Assembly: GCA_023664705.1 (NCBI GenBank)
Contig: JAMPFE010000087.1
Location: 1 to 7,452 of the forward strand
DNA from: Lachnospiraceae bacterium
GTDB taxonomy: Bacteria > Bacillota > Clostridia > Oscillospirales > Ruminococcaceae
Length of the DNA: 7,452 bases
Direction of reading: 5' to 3'
The notes under the pieces: model-generated
The model's database searches: none
Told to the model about the DNA's origin: nothing
Seen by the model: only the letters and a program-made list of their open reading frames with translations
Program-made: the position numbers and the translations under genes
Part shown: piece after piece, positions 1 to 4,459 of the stretch
Numbering within the stretch: position 1 is the first letter of the stretch
Layout of the letters: each line of letters begins with the position of its first letter

Positions 1-30
1 GGTGTATCTCTGCTAAAATTTTTCCCGTAA
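1..30 (+). CDS. Possible C-terminal tail of an upstream gene (partial)
   Basis: Frame 1 is open from the window edge and reads GVSLLKFFP before a TAA at 28-30. That stop falls just ahead of the ribosome binding site of the next gene, as expected for the end of an upstream operon member. Nine codons are too few to name a family. Frame 3 is also open to the edge, so this reading is not unique and is only a possibility. Confidence 0.2.
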   Translation, partial: GVSLLKFFP

Positions 31-44
31 TGGAGGATACATCA

Positions 45-308
45 ATGAACATTTTAGAAGGCTTATTTTTCGGCAGTCAAGTGCCGTTCGATGAGGTAGA
101 CGTAAACTGCCCCGAATATTATAGGGCGGGTGACAAGGTGGACGAGATTAAGGCAAAGATACTCGAACGCTATCCCGAATTGGTGCAGCTTATGGAAGAT
201 TATCATAATGCGCAGATGGAACAAATCAGTCTCGGCACATTTCATCATTTTTCGGTTGGCTTTAAAGCCGGAGCGCAACTTATGCTTGAAATGCTGAAAG
301 AGCTTTGA
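45..308 (+). CDS. DUF6809-like small protein, 87 aa
   Basis: A small, acidic, probably helical cytoplasmic protein of unknown function. It begins MNILEGLFFG, has a PEYYRAGDKVDEIKAKI stretch near residues 23-40, and ends with FSVGFKAGAQLMLEMLKEL. This order (N-terminal ILExLY/F-type motif, a PEY segment, a middle helix with an acidic face, and a C-terminal GFxxGAxLMxEML helix) is the pattern I associate with the DUF6809 family of Clostridia; that match is from memory. The ATG at 45 is preferred over the in-frame ATG at 30, because GGAGG at 32-36 sits 8 nt before 45 and would overlap an earlier start. It is followed by a hairpin at 316-341 and converges on the HxlR regulator gene. There are no Cys clusters, signal peptide or membrane segments. 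It has no evident tie to the operon further right. Confidence 0.6.
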   Translation: MNILEGLFFGSQVPFDEVDVNCPEYYRAGDKVDEIKAKILERYPELVQLMEDYHNAQMEQISLGTFHHFSVGFKAGAQLMLEMLKEL

Positions 309-315
309 TAAACTG

Positions 316-341
316 GAGCCGATCTCACACGAGGTCGGCTC
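316..341. terminator. Perfect 11-bp hairpin between convergent genes
   Basis: GAGCCGATCTC and GAGGTCGGCTC pair over 11 positions (one G-T wobble) around an ACAC loop. It lies between two convergent stop codons (308 and 373), the usual place for a shared terminator. Neither strand has a strong T-run after the stem, so intrinsic termination may be weak or factor-assisted. The hairpin itself is certain; its role is inferred. Confidence 0.5.
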
Positions 342-372
342 ATAAACAGCGGGTCACTAACTGTGCTTGTGT

Positions 373-696
373 TCAATGGGCTTTTTTGTACGAGTTCCCC
401 CAAACCGCCATAGCATCTATGATCGGTCGCATAGACTCGCCCAATTCGGATAACGAATACTCAACGCGCGGCGGCACTTCGGGATAGACCGTGCGGATAA
501 TTATCCCGTCGTCCTCCATTGAGCGCAGACTGTCCGTGAGAACTTTTTGGCTCACACCGCCCAAATCTTTGCGCAGTTCATTAAACCGCCACGGACGGGA
601 AAGCAGATTTCTCATTATCAGTAATTTCCATTTGCTTCCAATTAAGGCAACGGTAGTGGCGACGGGGCAAGTGGGCATTTCTTCTTTGGTGAGCAT
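373..696 (-). CDS. HxlR-family winged-helix transcriptional regulator, 107 aa
   Basis: A small cytoplasmic DNA-binding regulator. The N-terminus carries the family signature CPVATTVALIGSKWKLLIMRNLL (Cys10, then the GSKWKxLI helix at about 20-31). The winged helix-turn-helix follows with RFNELRKDLGGVSQKVLTDSLRSMEDDGII (about 37-66), and the wing is YPEVPPRVEYSLSELG. Length is normal for the family. HxlR-family proteins such as YodB and HypR sense electrophile or disulfide stress through a conserved N-terminal Cys; Cys10 here is in the equivalent place, so redox sensing is plausible. GGAGGT on the minus strand at 703-708 sits 6 nt before the ATG at 696. The gene is divergent from the peptide/radical SAM operon and is its most likely regulator, as well as its own (see the palindrome at 715-738). 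Whether it activates or represses the operon cannot be told from sequence. Confidence 0.93.
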   Translation of the reverse strand: MLTKEEMPTCPVATTVALIGSKWKLLIMRNLLSRPWRFNELRKDLGGVSQKVLTDSLRSMEDDGIIIRTVYPEVPPRVEYSLSELGESMRPIIDAMAVWGNSYKKAH

Positions 697-714
697 ACGG
701 ATACCTCCAACAGT

Positions 715-738
715 TTAAAATATAATGTTATATTTTAA
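715..738. promoter_or_regulatory. 24-bp perfect palindrome, probable HxlR operator
   Basis: TTAAAATATAA (715-725) and TTATATTTTAA (728-738) are perfect inverted repeats with 11-bp arms around a 2-bp centre. The palindrome touches the last base of the -10 box and covers the expected transcription start of the HxlR gene, the placement expected of an autorepressor site. AT-rich palindromes can arise by chance, but 11 perfect pairs placed at the start site is unlikely to be accidental. That the HxlR protein binds here is inference. Confidence 0.65.
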
Positions 739-766
739 TTATAATATATATTCTCTAAAATGTCAA
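738..766 (-). promoter_or_regulatory. Consensus sigma-A promoter of the HxlR gene
   Basis: On the minus strand a perfect -35 TTGACA (complement of 761-766) is followed after exactly 17 nt by a perfect -10 TATAAT (complement of 738-743). Transcription should start around 730, inside the palindrome at 715-738. Such a fully consensus promoter is strong and would need repression to give modest regulator levels. Confidence 0.85.
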
Positions 767-804
767 GAGAATTTTTTTCTTTGTGAGCCGTCTGTTTATG
801 CAAA

Positions 805-860
805 AGTTACAAAAAAGTAACTAAGTTATAAAAAAGTGCGTACTTGTTTTACAAAAAAGG
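805..860. promoter_or_regulatory. Three A6-centred repeat units upstream of the operon, candidate regulator sites
   Basis: An inverted repeat AGTTAC-AAAAAA-GTAACT lies at 805-822. A related, less symmetric unit AGTTAT-AAAAAA-GTGCGT follows at 824-841, and a third, TTTTAC-AAAAAA-GGTCGT, runs from 847. The A6 tracts start at 811, 830 and 853, roughly two helical turns apart. The first two lie upstream of or touching the -35 box and the third lies in the promoter spacer. B. subtilis HxlR is known to activate hxlAB from direct repeats upstream of the promoter, so an array like this could be a binding site for the adjacent regulator. Direct evidence is lacking. Confidence 0.5.
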
Positions 861-872
861 TCGTGCTATAAT
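844..872 (+). promoter_or_regulatory. Promoter of the ACGX peptide/radical SAM operon
   Basis: TTGTTT at 844-849 is separated by 17 nt from TATAAT at 867-872, and the -10 has an extended TGC just before it (864-866). Transcription should begin near 879, leaving a leader of about 47 nt before the ATG at 926. The weak -35 with an extended -10 fits a regulated promoter. Confidence 0.75.
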
Positions 873-911
873 ACCATTACAGAGAGTGAAATGCTCGCTG
901 AATACATTACT

Positions 912-918
912 AGGAGGT
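912..918 (+). promoter_or_regulatory. Very strong ribosome binding site of the precursor gene
   Basis: AGGAGGT lies 7 nt before the ATG at 926. It is closer to consensus than the GAGG of the downstream radical SAM gene at 1336-1339, consistent with more precursor than enzyme being made. Confidence 0.8.
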
Positions 919-925
919 CATTATT

Positions 926-1138
926 ATGGCACTTGCAAATCTTCACGACTGGAACAGCGACAGCGAAAACGTTGCCGCGACCGCTTGCGGTTCCGGTGAC
1001 AAACCCGCTGCTTGCGGATCAAGCGACAAGCCCGCTGCTTGCGGTTCGGGTGACAAGCCCTCCGCTTGCGGATCGGGTGATAAGCCCGAGGAAAAGCCCT
1101 CGGCTTGCGGTTCTGCTTGCGGAGCGGGAGATAAGTAA
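926..1138 (+). CDS. ACGX-repeat precursor peptide, 70 aa, Cys-rich RiPP candidate
   Basis: A short peptide with a 19-residue leader-like N-terminus (MALANLHDWNSDSENVAAT) and a repetitive core. Four ACGS(G/S)DKP(A/S/E) units of nine residues start at Ala20, 29, 38 and 47; a PEEKPS spacer leads to ACGS (60-63) and ACGAGDK (64-70). Cys are at 21, 30, 39, 48, 61 and 65, all TGC codons. Five Cys are followed by Asp four residues on (21/25, 30/34, 39/43, 48/52, 65/69), the Cys-X3-Asp spacing crosslinked in the ranthipeptide freyrasin by the radical SAM enzyme PapB. The peptide has no hydrophobic signal sequence. AGGAGGT at 912-918 gives a strong start 7 nt upstream. The radical SAM/SPASM gene follows after a hairpin. 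I recall NCBI family names for an 'ACGX-repeat peptide' and an 'ACGX system' radical SAM protein that match this pair; that is from memory. The product and function are unknown. Confidence 0.88.
   Translation: MALANLHDWNSDSENVAATACGSGDKPAACGSSDKPAACGSGDKPSACGSGDKPEEKPSACGSACGAGDK
983..1135 (+). repeat. In-gene 27-bp tandem repeats encoding ACGSGDKPA units
   Basis: Repeat units begin at 983, 1010, 1037 and 1064, each with a GCTTGCGG core, followed by a 39-nt variant of the last unit and two shortened units at 1103 and 1115. The frame is kept throughout, so copy number could change by slippage or unequal crossing-over without breaking the peptide. Confidence 0.85.
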
Positions 1139-1163
1139 TTCACCCATTCGGCGACGAAAAGTG

Positions 1164-1190
1164 TTTCCGAGCGGATTTTCCGCTCGGAAA
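1164..1190 (+). promoter_or_regulatory. 12-bp hairpin between precursor and radical SAM genes, attenuator or mRNA-end stabiliser
   Basis: TTTCCGAGCGGA and TCCGCTCGGAAA pair perfectly over 12 bp around a TTT loop, 26 nt after the precursor stop. No T-run follows, so it is not a full intrinsic terminator. A hairpin here would suit partial termination or 3'-end protection of a short precursor mRNA, giving peptide in excess over the enzyme. The structure is seen; the role is inferred. Confidence 0.6.
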
Positions 1191-1227
1191 TATTCGCTAT
1201 TATTCGGGAAACCGATTTATATATCAA

Positions 1228-1335
1228 GTGAGGCGGGTGAGTGCGATGAGCGCAGCAAAGAGAAATTCATCACACTCAACGAGGGCAAATCAGAGCGCAA
1301 CGGAGATTTGCCCGAACGCCGAGCGTTTTAAATAA
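1228..1335 (+). repeat. Intergenic two-hairpin repeat, copy A
   Basis: This element begins GTGAGGCG and ends TTTTAAATAA, just before the ribosome binding site of the radical SAM gene. Hairpin 1 pairs 1238-1249 with 1267-1278 (12 positions, one C-A mismatch). Hairpin 2 pairs GGGCAAATC (1283-1291) with GATTTGCCC (1305-1313) perfectly. Copy B follows the radical SAM gene in the same orientation, exactly 1141 bp further on. Shared blocks include GCGATGAGCG, CGAGGGCAAA and TTTGCCCGAACGCCGA. Confidence 0.8.
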
Positions 1336-1345
1336 GAGGTACACA

Positions 1346-2368
1346 ATGAGCAAGTTTTTTTCTTTTCAGTGGCACATTACGGACGACTGCGACCAGCGCT
1401 GCAAGCATTGCTACATCTTCTCGGAGGATAATTGCAAGCCGCTTGACACGATGACGTGGGAGCAGATACAGGACACGTTCTACAACTGTCTCGATTTTTG
1501 CGAGGTACATAAACGGGAGCCGTATTTTTATATCACGGGCGGCGATCCGATTTTACACAAGGATTTTTGGCGGCTGCTCGGTCTAATGAAGGAGAACGGA
1601 ATTCCGTTTACCATACTCGGCAATCCGTTCCATTTGACCGACGAGGTTTGCCGAAAATTAAAGGAGTGCGGCTGCGAAAAATATCAGCTTTCTATTGACG
1701 GAACGAGGGAAACGCACGATTGGTTTCGCAAATCGGGCAGCTTCGATATTACGCTCGAAAAGCTGGAGTGTATCAAAAAAGCGGGAATTCGCGCGGTGGT
1801 GATGACTACCGTTTCGGGAACGAATATTGACGAAATTCCCGATATTATCGATACGGTCGCGGGAAAAGCTGACGTGTTCGCGTTCGCGCGGTACTGCCCG
1901 ACGAGCGGGGAAAAGGACACGGATATTGAGCCTTTGCGTTACCGCGAATTGCTGGCGGTCTGCGATAAGAAATTCAAGGAATACGAGGCAAGCGGCTGCA
2001 CGACTTATTTCAACAAAAAAGACCATTTGTGGACGCTCTACGAGTACGAAACGGGTGAATTTAAAATTCCCGAAAACGCCGAGAGCGGTATGATTTACGG
2101 CGGCTGCAACTGCGGAAACTGCCACATTACGATACTCCCGAACGGAGATGTTTACGCTTGCCGCAGAGTGCAGAACAGCAAGGTCGGAAACGTTTTCGAG
2201 GACAGGCTCGCGGACGTTTGGGTGTGCGAAATGGAGGAATACCGCGATTACACGAAATTCGAGAAATGCTCGAAATGCGAGCTGCTTGCGTTCTGCCGCG
2301 GCTGCCCCGCAGTGGCTAGCGGCAAAAACGGCGATTTCTATGCCGCAGATCCGCAATGTTGGAAATAA
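1346..2368 (+). CDS. Radical SAM/SPASM peptide-modifying enzyme, ACGX system, 340 aa
   Basis: An oxygen-sensitive iron-sulfur enzyme that should use S-adenosylmethionine to modify the adjacent Cys-rich peptide, most plausibly forming Cys thioether crosslinks. The radical SAM cluster motif is Cys15-x3-Cys19-x2-Cys22, followed by Tyr23. ITGGDP at 63-68 is the SAM-binding GGE-like motif, and QLSIDG at 114-119 marks a later barrel strand. The C-terminal SPASM domain is complete: Cys259-x12-Cys272, then Cys308-x2-Cys311-x5-Cys317-x2-Cys320-x17-Cys338, which can hold two auxiliary [4Fe-4S] clusters. Extra Cys at 254 and 256 form a YGGCNCGNC patch. GAGG at 1336-1339 supports the ATG at 1346. The gene is bracketed by two copies of an intergenic repeat, and the downstream copy begins on the base after the stop codon. 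No N-terminal peptide-recognition (RRE/PqqD-like) domain is visible. Confidence 0.93.
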   Translation: MSKFFSFQWHITDDCDQRCKHCYIFSEDNCKPLDTMTWEQIQDTFYNCLDFCEVHKREPYFYITGGDPILHKDFWRLLGLMKENGIPFTILGNPFHLTDEVCRKLKECGCEKYQLSIDGTRETHDWFRKSGSFDITLEKLECIKKAGIRAVVMTTVSGTNIDEIPDIIDTVAGKADVFAFARYCPTSGEKDTDIEPLRYRELLAVCDKKFKEYEASGCTTYFNKKDHLWTLYEYETGEFKIPENAESGMIYGGCNCGNCHITILPNGDVYACRRVQNSKVGNVFEDRLADVWVCEMEEYRDYTKFEKCSKCELLAFCRGCPAVASGKNGDFYAADPQCWK

Positions 2369-2465
2369 GTGAGGCGTGTGAGCGCGATGAGCGAAGCTCA
2401 TCGCGCTCAGCGAGGGCAAACCGAGCGTAGCGAGTGTTTGCCCGAACGCCGAACATTTTAAATAA
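2369..2465 (+). repeat. Intergenic two-hairpin repeat, copy B
   Basis: It starts directly after the radical SAM stop codon and ends in TTTTAAATAA, immediately before AGGAG of the next gene. Hairpin 1 is perfect: 14 bp (2379-2392 with 2396-2409) around a GAA loop. Hairpin 2 pairs GGGCAAAC (2414-2421) with GTTTGCCC (2436-2443). Compared with copy A, base changes in both stems are matched on the opposite arm (GAGTG/CACTC versus GAGCG/CGCTC; AAAT/ATTT versus AAAC/GTTT), so pairing has been conserved. It may act as an mRNA processing or stability element, or be a dispersed repeat of the genome. Confidence 0.85.
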
Positions 2466-2477
2466 GGAGATTTAGCA

Positions 2478-3065
2478 ATGTTAATGGATATTATAAAGGC
2501 TCGTCATTCCATAAGAAAATACACCGATAAGCAAATTTCGCGCGCCGACCTTGAACTGATTTTGGAGGCGGGAAACTACGCTCCCAACGCAGGAGGCGGT
2601 CAGCGGAGTATGATAGTTGGAATTCGCGACAAAGAATTGACTACCAAAATCGGGATAATGAACCTCGCGAAATTCGACCGTTCGCGGCTTGTCGGCTCGT
2701 ATGTTTCAAAGGAACAGCCCAGCACTATCGACGATCCGAGCATAAAAAACGGCTTTTACGGTGCGCCGTGCGTGGCGGCGATCTTCGGGCAGAGCAATTT
2801 CGCGTTTCGCGTGGCGGACGCGTTCTGCATCGCGGAAAATATGGTGCTGCAAGCAACAGAACTCGGAATTTCCTCCTGCATTATTTCGCGCGGCGAGGAA
2901 ACATTCGATAATCCCGAGGGCAGGGAAATTCTCAAAGAGTGGAAAATTCCCGAAAATTATTCCTGCGTGTGTTTTGTGATCTTCGGGTATATCGACGGCG
3001 ATGTTCCGCAGACAAAGCCGCGCAGAGCCGACCGAATAAAAATCATTGACGCGGAGGGAAATTAA
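2478..3065 (+). CDS. Nitroreductase-family FMN protein, 195 aa
   Basis: A flavin oxidoreductase that would pass electrons from NAD(P)H or another donor to a substrate via bound FMN in a homodimer. Visible signatures are RHSIRKY at 9-15 (FMN phosphate contact), NYAPNAGGGQRS at 33-44, YGAPC at 94-98, the long helix DAFCIAENMVLQATELGISSCII at 114-136, and the closing FGYIDGD...PRR at 169-183. Length is that of the short nitroreductases. AAGGAGA at 2464-2470 is 7 nt before the ATG at 2478 and favours it over the ATG at 2484. It lies in the operon after the radical SAM gene and ends exactly one base before the next start. The substrate is unknown; a role in peptide maturation or in re-reducing the iron-sulfur enzyme is inference from position. 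Confidence 0.9.
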   Translation: MLMDIIKARHSIRKYTDKQISRADLELILEAGNYAPNAGGGQRSMIVGIRDKELTTKIGIMNLAKFDRSRLVGSYVSKEQPSTIDDPSIKNGFYGAPCVAAIFGQSNFAFRVADAFCIAENMVLQATELGISSCIISRGEETFDNPEGREILKEWKIPENYSCVCFVIFGYIDGDVPQTKPRRADRIKIIDAEGN

Positions 3066-3680
3066 ATGGACGCGAAAACCTGTTTGAAAAAATTACAGCT
3101 TGTTGGTGTGCTGTCGTTCGCTACGGTTGACGGCGAGGGAAATCCGCAGATACGCTGCATAAGCGCCATTCACTTTGACGATGAGAGCTTTTATTTCTTC
3201 ACGGCGCGCGGAAAAAATTTCTGCCGCGAGTTGCTGAACGATGGGCGTGTTCAGATACTCGCCTACACGCGTTTCAAGGAAATGATACGGGTATCCGCGA
3301 AAGCCGTTCCCGTATCCGATGAGCGGCAAAAGGCTTGTATCGACACGATTTTTGAGGAACAGCCGTATCTCGCTAACGTCTATCCCGATGATACGCGAAA
3401 AATCGGTATTATTTTTGAGATAAAGGACGCACAATTCGAGTATTTCAACCTCGGAGTAAATCCGATTTTCAGGGAAACCTATACGATAGGAAATTCAAAC
3501 TCCGAATACAAGGGCTACCGCATAACCGATAAGTGTATCGCCTGCGGAAAATGCGCGAAAAACTGTCCGCAGCAGTGCATAAAATCGGGAACGCCTTTTG
3601 AGATCGTTCCCGAAAATTGTTTGCATTGCGGCGCGTGCTTTGAGAACTGCCCCGTAAAAGCGGTAGAGAGGCTGGGATAA
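3066..3680 (+). CDS. PNPOx-like flavin split-barrel protein fused to a 2x[4Fe-4S] ferredoxin domain, 204 aa
   Basis: A probable electron-transfer flavoprotein. Residues 1-140 form a pyridoxamine-phosphate-oxidase-like split barrel (LSFATVDGEGNPQIRCIS at 16-33, then DDESFYFFTARGKNFCREL at 38-56 and VQILAYTRF at 62-70), the fold that binds FMN. The C-terminal part has two classical ferredoxin motifs: Cys157-x2-Cys160-x2-Cys163-x3-Cys167-Pro and Cys185-x2-Cys188-x2-Cys191-x3-Cys195-Pro. A two-cluster domain can pass low-potential electrons, as a radical SAM enzyme needs. GGAGGG at 3053-3058 lies 7 nt before the ATG. The start directly follows the stop of the nitroreductase gene, so the two are very likely translated together. 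The true partners are not shown by sequence. Confidence 0.92.
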   Translation: MDAKTCLKKLQLVGVLSFATVDGEGNPQIRCISAIHFDDESFYFFTARGKNFCRELLNDGRVQILAYTRFKEMIRVSAKAVPVSDERQKACIDTIFEEQPYLANVYPDDTRKIGIIFEIKDAQFEYFNLGVNPIFRETYTIGNSNSEYKGYRITDKCIACGKCAKNCPQQCIKSGTPFEIVPENCLHCGACFENCPVKAVERLG

Positions 3681-3682
3681 CC

Positions 3683-4459
3683 GTGAACCAAGCCGAAAGA
3701 CAATTATTTCTAATAAAATATCTGCTGTCGGAGGATCGGCAATATGACAACGTTGATATCCTAAACGGCGCGGAGGAGCGTTTCAAGCTGTTCCGCAGTC
3801 TTGTAAACGTTCGAGCGCCGAAGCCAATCTCCGATGAATTTCTTAAAATTCAAGACGATTTTTTACGCGAAAAAATCGCCGAAAAAGGTGTTTTCGATTA
3901 TCGAGAGTTAACTCCCATCGAGCCACGAATTTACTTGTGGCAAGGCGATATTACAACGTTGAAATGCGGCGCGATCGTCAATGCTGCGAATTCGCAAATG
4001 CTCGGCTGCTTTTGCCCCTGTCACGGCTGCATCGACAACGCCATACACACTTTTTCGGGGGTGCAATTGCGCTTGGAGTGCGCCGAAATAATGCGCAAAC
4101 AAGGTTTTGAAGAACCGATAGGAAAAGCGAAGATAACGGCGGCGTATAATCTGCCGTGCGAAAAAATTATCCACACGGTGGGTCCGTATGTTGGCGGTAA
4201 ACTCACCGAAAAGCATTGCGAATTATTGCGCTCTTGCTACTCGGAGTGCCTGAAAACAGCCGTACAGAACGGGATCGCTAGCATTGCGTTCTGTTGCATC
4301 TCCACGGGAGAATTTCGGTTTCCTAACGAAAAAGCCGCCGAAATCGCCGTGAAAACGGTGCGTGGATTTCTGCAAAATAACCAAAAAATCGAGGTGATTT
4401 TTAATGTTTTCAAGGATAACGACCTCAAAATCTACGACAAATTACTCGGCGGAAATTGA
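3683..4459 (+). CDS. Zinc-type macrodomain protein-ADP-ribose hydrolase, 258 aa
   Basis: An enzyme expected to remove ADP-ribose from modified protein. The macrodomain core has GDITTLKCGAIVNAANSQMLGCF (88-110) for ADP-ribose binding and AAYNLPCEKIIHTVGPYV (153-170), then AFCCISTGEFRFP (202-214) for the phosphate loop. The segment from Gly108 to His122 contains Cys109, Cys111, Cys113, His114, Cys116 and His122; some of these should bind the catalytic zinc seen in the SirTM-linked macrodomains of staphylococci and streptococci. Residues 1-80 form the helical N-terminal extension typical of that group. The start is GTG at 3683, two bases after the previous stop, with only a modest GAGAGG upstream (3666-3671), suggesting translational coupling. 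Its 3' end overlaps the sirtuin gene by 56 nt, which fits known linked macrodomain/SirTM operons where the pair reverses and installs the same modification. Confidence 0.93.
   Translation: MNQAERQLFLIKYLLSEDRQYDNVDILNGAEERFKLFRSLVNVRAPKPISDEFLKIQDDFLREKIAEKGVFDYRELTPIEPRIYLWQGDITTLKCGAIVNAANSQMLGCFCPCHGCIDNAIHTFSGVQLRLECAEIMRKQGFEEPIGKAKITAAYNLPCEKIIHTVGPYVGGKLTEKHCELLRSCYSECLKTAVQNGIASIAFCCISTGEFRFPNEKAAEIAVKTVRGFLQNNQKIEVIFNVFKDNDLKIYDKLLGGN
4391..4397 (+). promoter_or_regulatory. Strong internal ribosome binding site fixing the sirtuin start
   Basis: GAGGTGA (then TT), a near-perfect match to the 16S rRNA tail, lies inside the macrodomain gene 6 nt before the ATG at 4404. It shows that the 56-nt gene overlap is real and that the sirtuin can be started independently. 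Confidence 0.8.

Noticed and set aside
30..44. Earlier ATG at 30 as start of the DUF6809-like gene
   Set aside because: The ribosome binding site GGAGG (32-36) would lie inside the coding region; the ATG at 45 is correctly spaced.
751..778. TTCTCT/AGAGAA stem followed by seven T, looking like a plus-strand terminator
   Set aside because: The stem is only 6 bp, and the region is the -35 area of the minus-strand promoter between divergent genes, where no plus-strand transcript from the mapped promoter passes.
983..1135. CRISPR array
   Set aside because: The repeats are contiguous, 27 bp long and in frame with a peptide; there are no unique spacers and no cas genes.
891..1331. A 146-codon open frame overlapping the precursor peptide in another frame
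   Set aside because: It runs through the 27-bp repeats and the non-coding hairpins, has no good ribosome binding site, and its repeated residues come from the same DNA repeats.
1658..2419. A 253-codon minus-strand open frame under the radical SAM gene
   Set aside because: It is a shadow of the real gene: its residues are not protein-family-like and it crosses the hairpin repeat.
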